From contig JAISIQ010000155.1 of assembly GCA_031261945.1 (NCBI GenBank), positions 1 through 21,299 of the forward strand: DNA of 21,299 nucleotides, given 5' to 3'. Of the stretch, positions 8,393-15,958 are shown one piece after another. Made by a program: the position numbers and the translations under genes. This stretch comes from Methanobrevibacter sp. (lineage in GTDB: Archaea; Methanobacteriota; Methanobacteria; Methanobacteriales; Methanobacteriaceae). Each line of letters opens with the position of its first letter. The first letter of the stretch is position 1. The notes beneath the pieces are model-generated. The model did not search any database, was not told where the DNA came from, and saw nothing but the letters and a program-made list of their open reading frames with translations.

Positions 8393-10120
8393 TCATCTTG
8401 GAATACAATAAATGTCCTTTTTATTCATTACAATACTCTTTTTCCATTCCTCTTTTGTTTCAGGATAATCTTCTCTAAAATGAGCCCCTCTACTTTCTTT
8501 TCTAATAATAGCTGATTTTACAACAAGAATAGCTATTTCAACCATGTTAATAGCTTCTAATCCTTCCTGCAATCCTTTATTAAAATGAATTTCATTATTT
8601 ATATCCATATCCTTTAATTTTTCTTTTAAAGAGGTTAATTCTTTTAAAGCAACTTGTAATTCTTTTTCATTTCGAATAATAGCTACCTTATCCCACATCA
8701 ATTTTTGAATATCCTGTTTAATTTTAAATGGAGGAATATTACCTTTTTTAATTAAAGATTTAATTCTATTTTCTTCTTTTTCAATCTCTTCTTTATTTAT
8801 TTCAAATTCAGAATTCTTTAAATTACTAATAGCTATTGATGCAGATTTTCCTGCTCTTTTTCCGAATACTTGTGTATCTGCTAAAGCATTTCCTCCTAAT
8901 CTATTAGCACCATGGACTCCACCAGTGACTTCTCCAGCGGCAAATAGATTAGCTATTGATGTTTCACCCTCTTGATTGATCCTAACTCCCCCCATGAAAT
9001 GATGAGCTGTTGGAGCTACTTCCATTGGTTCATTTCTAATATCAATTCCTACATCTAAGAATTGTAGAAGCATTGTTTCAAGTTTTTCTTCGATTAAGCT
9101 ATTTGAAAGGTGAGTAACATCAAGATAGACTCCACCATCTTTTGTGCCTCTGCCTTCCCTTATTTCATTGTAAATAGCTCTTGCTACTACATCACGAGTA
9201 GCTAATTCCATTCTATCATCATAATTTCCCATGAATCTGTCTTTGTTTTTGTTAAGAAGAATTCCTCCTTCTCCTCTTACAGCTTCAGTTATAAGAATTC
9301 CTTTTCTAGATTTAGGAGAAAGCATTCCTGTTGGATGGAATTGTATTTCTTCCATATCAATTAAATCAGCCCCTGCACCATATGCCAATGAAAATCCATC
9401 TCCATTCTTCTGGAATGTGTTTGAAGTAACTGGAAATAGCTGTCCTGCACCACCAGTAGCTAAAATAGTTGATTTAGATTGGAAAAATATGGTTGAAGAA
9501 TCTTTTAATGATAATCCCATAGCACCTATAACCCTATTTTCACCTATAAGCTTATTTTCATCTATAACTTTATTTTCACCTATGACCTTATCTTCATTAG
9601 GATTTTTAGATGGATTTTTAGATTTTATTAATGACGTTATCATTACTTCATCTATAGTAGCTATTTTTCTTTTTATTATCTCTTCTTTCAAAGCCATGAT
9701 GATTTCATGACCTGTTCTATCTCCCTGGAAACACGTTCTTCTGAATGTCTGACCGCCAAAAGGTCGCTGATTGAGTTCTCCAGATTCTTGTCTGTCAAAT
9801 AGTGCACCATATTCTTCGAGATCCATTAATCTATCAGGAGCTTCATCTACTAAAATCTTAGCGAGTTTAGGGTCATTTAAATAGCTACCCCCCTTCAAAG
9901 TATCATTAAAATGAGTTTCTTTTGTATCCTCTTTATCTACAAGAGAAAATGCTGCATTATATCCGCCTTCAGCCATTCCAGTACAACCAGAACGAAATGA
10001 CAATCCTTTTGATACAATTAAGGGGTTTAATCCTGCATCTGAAACTTCAATAGCTGCCCTACAACCTGCTCCACCAGATCCGATGATTAGTGCATCGCAT
10101 TGAATAATCTTACTTTCCAT
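8393..10120 (-). CDS. tfrA: Thiol:fumarate reductase flavoprotein subunit (TfrA-like)
   Basis: This is an FAD protein of the fumarate reductase/succinate dehydrogenase flavoprotein family. In Methanothermobacter, TfrA with TfrB reduces fumarate with coenzymes M and B in the cytoplasm, giving succinate for biosynthesis and heterodisulfide. The FAD loop GSGGAG is at 14-19 and the RSGCTGMAEGGYNAAF region follows. HPTGM has His262, and RGEGG has Arg282 and Glu284. The RDVVARA segment is near 309-315, and HHFMGG plus HGANRLGGNALAD lie toward the C-terminus. At about residues 175-198 a four-unit, six-residue repeat (E-N-K-V-I-G type) is inserted. No TfrB gene is in the window; the two genes are known to lie apart in Methanothermobacter. 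An L-aspartate oxidase role is less likely given the genomic context. Confidence 0.88.
   Translation of the reverse strand: MESKIIQCDALIIGSGGAGCRAAIEVSDAGLNPLIVSKGLSFRSGCTGMAEGGYNAAFSLVDKEDTKETHFNDTLKGGSYLNDPKLAKILVDEAPDRLMDLEEYGALFDRQESGELNQRPFGGQTFRRTCFQGDRTGHEIIMALKEEIIKRKIATIDEVMITSLIKSKNPSKNPNEDKVIGENKVIDENKLIGENRVIGAMGLSLKDSSTIFFQSKSTILATGGAGQLFPVTSNTFQKNGDGFSLAYGAGADLIDMEEIQFHPTGMLSPKSRKGILITEAVRGEGGILLNKNKDRFMGNYDDRMELATRDVVARAIYNEIREGRGTKDGGVYLDVTHLSNSLIEEKLETMLLQFLDVGIDIRNEPMEVAPTAHHFMGGVRINQEGETSIANLFAAGEVTGGVHGANRLGGNALADTQVFGKRAGKSASIAISNLKNSEFEINKEEIEKEENRIKSLIKKGNIPPFKIKQDIQKLMWDKVAIIRNEKELQVALKELTSLKEKLKDMDINNEIHFNKGLQEGLEAINMVEIAILVVKSAIIRKESRGAHFREDYPETKEEWKKSIVMNKKDIYCIPR
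9525..9596 (-). repeat. Four 18-bp tandem units inside tfrA
   Basis: Four units follow directly: 9525-9542, 9543-9560, 9561-9578 and 9579-9596. The first reads CCTATAACCCTATTTTCA on the plus strand. The others differ from it at one to four positions. On the coding strand each unit encodes six residues of the form E-N-K-V-I-G, so reading frame is kept. They lie just before the conserved VIGA strand of the flavoprotein and appear to be multiplied copies of that short segment. Confidence 0.9.
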
Positions 10121-10670
10121 GAGATTAGTTTGTATTTGGTTTTATAAATATTTTTATGAAATGGTAGCATTTGAAAAGTAAAAACTTAGCACATGGAATC
10201 ACTTCAAAAATAAACAAATACTGAAAATAAAACAGCGATTAAAAATAGAAATAAAAACATGCTTATAATTAGAAATAGAAATATAACTAGAAATAAAATT
10301 AAAATTAAAATTAGAAATAGAATTATAAATAAAATTAAAAATAAAAATAAAATCATGATTAAAAATAGAAATATAACTAGAAATAAAATTAAAATTAAAA
10401 ATAGAAATAAAAACATGCTTATAATTAGAAATAGAAATATAAGTAGGAATAAAATTAGAATTAAAATTAGAAATAGAATTATAAATAAAATTAAAAATAA
10501 AATTAAAAGTATTACTAAATAATATTACTACAAGTAATGACTACAAGTAATTGATATAATCATAATCAAAACAAAATTAATATAAAGTATAAAAATATAA
10601 AGTATAAAATTAGTATAAAATTAAAATATTATTCAATTATAATTATTCGATTATATTTATTAAAATTAAT
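10121..10670. other. Spacer between divergent tfrA and sepS
   Basis: I see no credible gene in these 550 bp. The middle is a low-complexity repeat array (10238-10502). Open frames exist on both strands there, one Lys/Asn/Arg/Ile-only and one Leu/Phe/Ile-only, and both are artefacts of the base composition. The last 150 bp before sepS contain TATAAAGTATAAAA-type sequence (about 10582-10612) that could include the sepS TATA box. Plus-strand cytosine is rare across the repeat array. Confidence 0.65.
10238..10502 (+). repeat. 109-bp direct repeat, 156 bp apart
   Basis: Positions 10238-10346 recur at 10394-10502 with about three mismatches. The landmark ACATGCTTATAATT is at 10257 and 10413. The 47 bp between the copies hold a shortened further copy (AATATAACTAGAAATAAAATT). 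Each copy is itself made of small units such as AGAAATA and AAAATTA. The plus strand is almost free of C. The period of 156 is a multiple of three, but translation gives only simple-composition peptides. Confidence 0.85.
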
Positions 10671-10672
10671 AT

Positions 10673-10680
10673 GAGGAAAG
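10673..10680 (+). promoter_or_regulatory. Ribosome binding site deciding the sepS start
   Basis: GAGGAAAG lies 5 bp before ATG at 10686. The upstream in-frame ATG at 10671 overlaps this site and has no site of its own. The start at 10686 is therefore preferred. Confidence 0.7.
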
Positions 10681-10685
10681 TTAAA

Positions 10686-12290
10686 ATGGATAAGAAAAAG
10701 ATTATTAAATTAGCTAAAAAGGATTTTGAGAAAGCATGGGAGGAAACAGGAAAATTAGTAAAAAATCCCCATCCTGATAATAGATATCCTCGATTGAAAT
10801 ATGAAGTGGGAAAATCTCATATTTTATATGATACAATAGCTAATTTAAGAGAAGCTTATCTAAGATTAGGGTTTAATGAACTTGTAAATCCTTTATTTAT
10901 TCCTAAAAGTGATGTTTATAAACAATTTGGTCCAGAAGCTCCAGCTGTTTTAGATCGTTGCTTTTATTTAGCAGGACTTCCTCGTCCAGATATTGGAATT
11001 GGAGTAGATAAAATTGAAGCTATTAAAAAGCTTGGTTTTGATTTTAGTTCAGATAATATTGATTCACTTCAAAATGTTTTTAGAGATTATAAAAAAGGAA
11101 ATTTAGATGGAGATGACTTAGTTTTAGAAGTAGCTGAAGCTATGGGAATTGAAAATTCAGAGGGGTTAGCTATTCTTGAAGAAGTCTTTCCTGAAATCAG
11201 AGCTCTTGATCCAATAGCTATTAATACAACCCTTCGCTCACATATGACATCTGGATGGTTTTTAACTCTTGAAAAAATGGTTAATTATTCAAAAATGCCA
11301 ATTAAGCTATTTTCTGTTGATAGATGTTTTAGACGCGAACAAAAAGAAGATTCAAGTCATTTAATGACATATCATTCAGCTTCATGTGTAATAGCTAATG
11401 ATGAAGTTAGTGTTGATATGGGAAAAGCTATTTCTGAAGCTCTTCTTGAGTATTTTGGATTTTCAAGGTTTAAATTTGTTCCAGATGAGAAAAAATCCAA
11501 ATATTATATTCCAGAAACTCAAACAGAAGTTTATGGCTATCACCCAAAGCTTGGAGAATGGGTAGAAATAGCTACTTTTGGTATCTACTCTCCAATAGCT
11601 CTTTCACAATACGGGATTGATGTAGAAGTTATGAATTTAGGTCTTGGTGTTGAAAGAATAGCTATGGTTTTAAATCAGATCGGAGATGTTCGAGAACTTG
11701 TTTATCCTCAATTATATAAGAAATGGAGCCTTAGTGATAGAAAAATAGCTACTATGTTAAATTATAGCTATTATCCTGTTACAGATGAAGGAATAGCTCT
11801 TATGAATAAGATTTTAGAACTTTGGAAAAAAGAGAAAAATACTTCTTCGCCTTGTGAGTTTGTTATTTGGGATGGAAAAATGCTAAATAGTGATATTGAA
11901 GTAATAGCTATTGAAGAAGAAGAAAATACACGACTTCTTGGTCCTGCTGCAACAAATAAAATTTATGTTTCTGATGGAAATATTTTAGGAATTCCTGAAG
12001 AAGTTTATAATAGTGGAAAAGGTGATGAAACTTTAATTGAAGCTATTAAAAATGGAATAGATACTGAAATAACTTATATTGATGCATTAGCTGCAAAAGT
12101 TGCTTATAAAATTGAAGAAGGTATTTTAAGTGGTGAGGAAGAAATAGCTATTCGCAGCACAATAGCTCGAGCTCTTTCTGATGTTAATATTAAATTAGAT
12201 GATGTAGCTATGAATTATATCAACAATGAGGCTAAATTAATTGATATACGAGGCCCGATATTTTCTACAATTAAAATGAAGAAGAAATGA
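10686..12290 (+). CDS. sepS: O-phosphoseryl-tRNA(Cys) synthetase
   Basis: This class II synthetase charges tRNA-Cys with O-phosphoserine, which SepCysS then converts to Cys-tRNA-Cys. The pathway is characteristic of methanogens. From the preferred ATG it has 534 residues, the expected size for SepRS. The N-terminal part carries HPDNRYPRL, and FGPEAPAVLDRCFYLAGLPRPDIG marks the family. Motif 2 is FSVDRCFRREQKEDSSHL followed by TYHSASCVI. Motif 3 is MNLGLGVERIAMVL. The C-terminal part after about residue 345 fits the SepRS anticodon-binding domain. ribK begins inside the stop codon region with a 4-bp ATGA overlap, so the two are translationally coupled. SepCysS (pscS) is not in the window. Confidence 0.95.
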   Translation: MDKKKIIKLAKKDFEKAWEETGKLVKNPHPDNRYPRLKYEVGKSHILYDTIANLREAYLRLGFNELVNPLFIPKSDVYKQFGPEAPAVLDRCFYLAGLPRPDIGIGVDKIEAIKKLGFDFSSDNIDSLQNVFRDYKKGNLDGDDLVLEVAEAMGIENSEGLAILEEVFPEIRALDPIAINTTLRSHMTSGWFLTLEKMVNYSKMPIKLFSVDRCFRREQKEDSSHLMTYHSASCVIANDEVSVDMGKAISEALLEYFGFSRFKFVPDEKKSKYYIPETQTEVYGYHPKLGEWVEIATFGIYSPIALSQYGIDVEVMNLGLGVERIAMVLNQIGDVRELVYPQLYKKWSLSDRKIATMLNYSYYPVTDEGIALMNKILELWKKEKNTSSPCEFVIWDGKMLNSDIEVIAIEEEENTRLLGPAATNKIYVSDGNILGIPEEVYNSGKGDETLIEAIKNGIDTEITYIDALAAKVAYKIEEGILSGEEEIAIRSTIARALSDVNIKLDDVAMNYINNEAKLIDIRGPIFSTIKMKKK

Positions 12291-12733
12291 AAGACACAAA
12301 TAAAACCCTATCCTATCTGATGATTATTATGAAAATTAAAGGAAATATAACAACAGGACTTGGAAAAGGAGCGTGTTTTTTAGGTCAAGATTTTTATAAA
12401 AATAAATTCATTGAAAAGTGTGGTTTTGCTCCCTTTCCTGGAACATTAAATATTATTGTACCAGAAAAACATTTAAATGATATACAAAAGATTAAAACAG
12501 GTTGTAATAATATAATAAATGGTAAAGATGGTTTTGGTGGATTAAAATATATTAAAGCTATTTTAAGTGATAATTCTAAAGAAAATAATGCTAATGAAAC
12601 TATTAATGGAGCCATTGTTTTTCCAGATAAAACTACTCATGATGAAAATTATTTAGAATTCATAGCTAAAGAAAATTTAAGAGAAAAATTAAATTTAAAT
12701 GATGATGATGAAGTTATATTAGATATTGGATAA
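12287..12733 (+). CDS. ribK: CTP-dependent riboflavin kinase
   Basis: The archaeal RibK (DUF120 family) phosphorylates riboflavin to FMN using CTP. Diagnostic segments are ITTGLGKGACFLGQDFY, GFAPFPGTLNI, FGGLKYIKAIL, and the C-terminal LREKLNLNDDDEVILDI. It is the stand-alone kinase. The N-terminal winged-helix part found in RbkR regulators is absent, so it is not itself a riboflavin repressor. The ATG at 12287 overlaps the sepS stop by 4 bp. In-frame ATGs at 12320 and 12329 fit the homologue N-terminus (MKIKGN) as well and could be the true start. ribB, the expected partner, lies 3.7 kb away beyond the island. Confidence 0.93.
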   Translation: MKDTNKTLSYLMIIMKIKGNITTGLGKGACFLGQDFYKNKFIEKCGFAPFPGTLNIIVPEKHLNDIQKIKTGCNNIINGKDGFGGLKYIKAILSDNSKENNANETINGAIVFPDKTTHDENYLEFIAKENLREKLNLNDDDEVILDIG

Positions 12734-12735
12734 AA

Positions 12736-12802
12736 ATAATCTGATTAATATAATCTGATTAATTAGTCTGATTAATATAATCTTATTAATGTAATATTAT
12801 TA
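12736..12802. repeat. Tandem array of 12-14 bp units at the ribK/island junction
   Basis: Five imperfect units of the form ATATAATCTGATTA fill the 66-bp gap after ribK: 12736-12747, 12748-12761, 12762-12774, 12775-12788 and 12789-12802. The last reaches the stop codon of the minus-strand PIN gene. The array sits exactly where housekeeping sequence ends and the accessory genes start. I see no copy of it on the far side of the island. Confidence 0.75.
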
Positions 12803-13198
12803 ATGTACTCTAACTATCCCATCAACCTTATCAAAATCAGAATCAAAAGAAACTATTTTATTTATTTCTAATTCTTTCATTATTTCAATAGATACACAAT
12901 CTGTTAATGATAATGTAGCATTATATTTTAAAAATGATGACATACTTTTATCATATAAACTTTTATCTTCATTAAATACTGTATAGTTATCATGAATATA
13001 ACCATACACCTCAATACTTGCTTTAGCTCCAATCTTACTACCAATCAGAGTAATAATTTCTTCAATTACTAAATTACTGATAATTTTATCTTCTTTTGGT
13101 ATTTTATCAATTTTATCTATTAATCTTATTCCCTTCTTATGCCATTGATCCTTATCTACAAAAATAGCTATTAAAAACCCAGAATCTATGAAAATCAT
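12800..13198 (-). CDS. PIN-domain toxin, VapC type
   Basis: This is a predicted Mg-dependent RNase toxin. The 132 residues form a single PIN domain. Acidic residues are in the expected places: Asp5 in FIDSGFL, Glu46 or Glu47 in VIEEII, Asp100 in LSLTDCVS, and Asp119/Asp121 in SFDSDFD. The gene follows its antitoxin partner by 3 bp. A strong GAGGAG site at 13207-13212, inside the end of the antitoxin gene, precedes the ATG. This is the usual vapBC order of antitoxin first, cotranscribed. It contains one exact AATAGCTATT (13163-13172). VapC-family toxins typically cut tRNA or rRNA; the target here is unknown. Confidence 0.88.
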   Translation of the reverse strand: MIFIDSGFLIAIFVDKDQWHKKGIRLIDKIDKIPKEDKIISNLVIEEIITLIGSKIGAKASIEVYGYIHDNYTVFNEDKSLYDKSMSSFLKYNATLSLTDCVSIEIMKELEINKIVSFDSDFDKVDGIVRVH

Positions 13199-13201
13199 TA
13201 G

Positions 13202-13435
13202 CTATTCTCCTCTTTCAGTTTTTTTCAACTCTTTGGTAGCGTTAAATGGTTTTTTTGTTGTATATCTACCAATCATATCTTTTGTAGTTAATTTTTTCCT
13301 AAATGTTAATTCAACTTTCCCTTTATCATTTATGTCCCATCCTATAACTTGATCTTTATCAAGATTTAGTTTTTTTCTTATTTCTTTAGGAATAACTGTT
13401 TGATATCTATCATAAATATTAGTCTCAGCAATCAT
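13202..13435 (-). CDS. AbrB/SpoVT-type antitoxin, VapB-like
   Basis: This small DNA-binding antitoxin is paired with the downstream PIN toxin. The swapped-hairpin AbrB domain is seen in IYDRYQTVIPKEIRKKLNL followed by the DKDQVIGWDI strand. The C-terminal tail (TTKDMIGRYTTKKPFNATKEL) should bind and block the toxin. An earlier in-frame ATG at 13465 would give 87 residues. GGGTGT lies just before the ATG at 13435, and the AbrB domain begins right after it, so I prefer the 77-residue form. A TATA-like AT palindrome (TTATAATTATATAA type, about 13466-13483) lies upstream and is a likely promoter and operator for self-repression. Confidence 0.85.
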   Translation of the reverse strand: MIAETNIYDRYQTVIPKEIRKKLNLDKDQVIGWDINDKGKVELTFRKKLTTKDMIGRYTTKKPFNATKELKKTERGE

Positions 13436-13564
13436 ATTAACACCCACATTAATTAAAGATTCCATTATATAATTATAATATAATCAGAAAATATAAAAAT
13501 AAATCAATTCTAATTCTTCAATCATTGATTAAATCTTTGAAACAACTGTAAACAAAATAATAGA

Positions 13565-14866
13565 TTAAAAATTATCTATTTCAATATCAGTGAGCTTAAA
13601 AATCCATTTAATCCATGCTAAAACACTTGAAGCTCTTCTTTTAATAGTTTCTTTCTCAATTCTAAGTTTACATTTTTCCATATACTCAATGACAGTATTG
13701 TTGTCTGGAAGGTCTTCATTTTTTGTACAATATTCAAATAATTTATAAAAAACTTCATGTCTCAAAATACATTTAACTAATTCTAATTGTTTCTCTTTAA
13801 ATAGCATGTTAAAAATTTGTTGACCTTTTTTAGATAAAGAATAATATATTTTCCCATCAATTCTATTTTTATCAATTAATCCCAAATAGAGCCCCGCATT
13901 AGTGTAATAATCACTTTGTCTATTATCAAATGAATATATTTCTGCAATCTGCTCTTTTGTGAGTTTTTGATTTTTAAGATGTTCGCACAAATTAATAACT
14001 CTTTCAAAAGAATTTGCTTGAGGAAAAGGAACATTAGGCTCTGGTTGAATATTAACTGACTCATAAATTCCAGTAATATCTTCTAAAAAGATTTCTCCAT
14101 CATAAATCAAATAATTACATTGTTTATTTAATTTTAATGAATGGTAACAATTAATATCTTCAAAAACATATTCATACAAGCTAAATTGGTTATTTGAATA
14201 GAAAAGAAAAATATTCTTAATTGGTTTTTCAATAATTTTATTAAAAACTCTGAATGGGTAATATAATTGTCGGATGATGAAGTCATCAGGATAATCCATT
14301 TTTGCTTCAATTAATGATAAATAATTTAATCCTTCCCAAGCCCCATCAACTTCTATTTGTGAATTTGAAACCTCAATATGGAGCTTATCTTTTTTATTTC
14401 TAATAATATTAAAATCAAATTCTCCAGAACTTCTTCTACCACTAACTGTTGGAACCATCATCTCATCATCAATAAAATGTGATAAAATATTCATTGAATC
14501 AGCAGTATTTAGTGCAACAGATTCCGAACTAATATTAGTAGGATTAACACTTTCAATGTATGATGGAAATTCACGAAAATCATATTTATTAGAAGGAGGT
14601 TCCAATTTATGATGAGAATTAAAATCTGAAATTATATATTTTCCTCTAGTAATTGGGAGTATAGACAGTTTTTCTTTATCAAATATTTGAGGTTTATAAG
14701 ATAATTTGTCAAACTTCACCATCAACCGAGGTTCTCGAAATTCTTTTATTTGAGAAGCTGAAATGACACAATACCCTTTATTTGAAATTTCTGAAAGTAT
14801 ATTATATTTTTTAAATAATGCGTTCCATGCTTTATCATTTAATGTTATTTTGTTAGTTGATGTCAT
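13565..14866 (-). CDS. Probable type II restriction endonuclease
   Basis: The 433-residue product is partner to the overlapping DNA methyltransferase and is probably the nuclease of a restriction-modification system. I do not recognise the exact family or target site. The likely PD-(D/E)XK core is at about residues 145-190. RRSSGEFDF leads into a beta hairpin, then Asp174 and Glu187-Ala-Lys189 (LIEAK) supply the catalytic set. Downstream, IKNIFLFYSN resembles the next core strand. Residues about 290-360 look like a winged-helix domain (LTKEQIAEIY, then SDYYTNAGLYLGLI and KIYYSLSKKGQQI). Its start overlaps the methyltransferase end by 14 bp, so expression is coupled and the modification gene comes first. 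AGCTAT sites are absent. Confidence 0.75.
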   Translation of the reverse strand: MTSTNKITLNDKAWNALFKKYNILSEISNKGYCVISASQIKEFREPRLMVKFDKLSYKPQIFDKEKLSILPITRGKYIISDFNSHHKLEPPSNKYDFREFPSYIESVNPTNISSESVALNTADSMNILSHFIDDEMMVPTVSGRRSSGEFDFNIIRNKKDKLHIEVSNSQIEVDGAWEGLNYLSLIEAKMDYPDDFIIRQLYYPFRVFNKIIEKPIKNIFLFYSNNQFSLYEYVFEDINCYHSLKLNKQCNYLIYDGEIFLEDITGIYESVNIQPEPNVPFPQANSFERVINLCEHLKNQKLTKEQIAEIYSFDNRQSDYYTNAGLYLGLIDKNRIDGKIYYSLSKKGQQIFNMLFKEKQLELVKCILRHEVFYKLFEYCTKNEDLPDNNTVIEYMEKCKLRIEKETIKRRASSVLAWIKWIFKLTDIEIDNF

Positions 14867-15692
14867 AATTTCTTATAAGTACCTCATCAATTTCCCCTCT
14901 TTTACTTGCAACAGAATTTACAGAGCGCTTGGCTTTTACTTTTTCAATTTTATAATCTTTATATAATTCATTGATAAAATCTGTGTTTGAATTAGATAAT
15001 AAAAACTTTATTCCTTTAGAATTCAATTTATCACAAGATTTTTTAAGTCGTGCTTGCTCTTTTTTATCAAATCCGCCTTTATTGTAACCTGTAAAGCTTG
15101 AAGTATCAGAAATTGGGTCATAAGGAGGATCTAGATAGACAAATGTATTTTCTTCTAATTTATCAAGTACTTTTTCAAAATCAAAATTATAAAAAATTAC
15201 ATCATTTTCGTTGAAAAAGTCACTAACAGCCATTAAAATTGTTTTATTGACAATATTTGGATTTTTATACCTTCCAAATGGAGTATTAAATTCTCCTGAT
15301 TTATTAACTCTAAAAAGTCCATTAAAACAAGTTTTATTTAAATATAATAATCTTGAAGCTTTTTTAACATCTGAAAGCTTTTCATATTCTTTTTTATTTC
15401 TATCTAAACTGCGAATTTCATAAAAATAATCTGCTTCGTTTTTATATGTGCTTAAATCATCTATTAATTCATCAACATTAGATTTAATTATTTTATACAT
15501 ATTAATCAATTCTGAATTTACATCATTAGCTATCGCAACTGATGGTTTAAGATGAAATAAAAGAGCCCCTCCTCCAATAAATGGTTCACAATAGGCATCA
15601 AAATTAGAAGGAATATATTTATCTAATGTGGATAATAGTTGTCTTTTCCCTCCAACCCATTTTACAACAGGACATACAAAATTATTGCTCAT
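14853..15692 (-). CDS. N6-adenine DNA methyltransferase, Dam/D12 class
   Basis: This is the modification enzyme of the restriction-modification pair. It transfers methyl from SAM to adenine N6. The 279 residues match D12-class alpha-group enzymes such as Dam and M.DpnIIA. VKWVGGKRQLL at 10-20 is the N-terminal SAM motif. FIGGG at 38-42 is motif I. YLDPPY (DPPY at about 188-191) is the catalytic motif IV. FTGYNKGGFDKKEQARL and the C-terminal KRSVNS segment are also family-like. ATAGGAG precedes the ATG. GATC is the commonest site in this class, but GATC is present freely in the window and the specificity cannot be read from sequence. It has one AGCTAT site in 840 bp, unlike the flanking genes. 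Confidence 0.9.
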   Translation of the reverse strand: MSNNFVCPVVKWVGGKRQLLSTLDKYIPSNFDAYCEPFIGGGALLFHLKPSVAIANDVNSELINMYKIIKSNVDELIDDLSTYKNEADYFYEIRSLDRNKKEYEKLSDVKKASRLLYLNKTCFNGLFRVNKSGEFNTPFGRYKNPNIVNKTILMAVSDFFNENDVIFYNFDFEKVLDKLEENTFVYLDPPYDPISDTSSFTGYNKGGFDKKEQARLKKSCDKLNSKGIKFLLSNSNTDFINELYKDYKIEKVKAKRSVNSVASKRGEIDEVLIRNYDIN

Positions 15693-15936
15693 TATGGAAC
15701 TCCTATAAGAATTATCATATAATATTATTATCTTTTATTATTATAAACTTTTTTATTAAAATTCATGCTAGTTTTTACATAATACTAATAATTTTATGAA
15801 AATCAAACTAAATTATACTATTTTATTTATTAAATATAATTTAATTATCTTAATATTTCTTAATTACTCTAGCCTTTGAAAACTAATATATTCAATTGAA
15901 ATTTTAGTTATATATAAAATTGATTTGATGTTAAGA

Positions 15937-15958
15937 TTATATAAATCAATTTATATAA
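15937..15958. repeat. Perfect 10-bp inverted repeat
   Basis: The arms TTATATAAAT (15937-15946) and ATTTATATAA (15949-15958) are separated by CA. Each arm also resembles an archaeal TATA box, so this could be a pair of divergent core promoters, a protein-binding palindrome or a hairpin. In such AT-rich sequence chance is possible. Confidence 0.55.

Noticed and set aside
9231..9710. Plus-strand open frame of 159 codons
   Set aside because: It lies wholly antisense to the well-conserved tfrA gene.
10259..10522. Open frame of 87 codons with only Lys, Asn, Arg, Ile and a few other residues, and a hydrophobic 70-codon frame opposite it
   Set aside because: Both arise from the C-poor repeat array. 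There is no good ribosome binding site and no domain-like sequence.
12287..12733. RibK as the RbkR-type regulator of riboflavin genes
   Set aside because: The protein lacks the N-terminal winged-helix domain.
13565..15692. Avoidance of GATC as a sign that the island enzyme cuts GATC
   Set aside because: GATC occurs freely in the window (for example in nadE and leuS), so no avoidance is seen. The site cannot be inferred this way.
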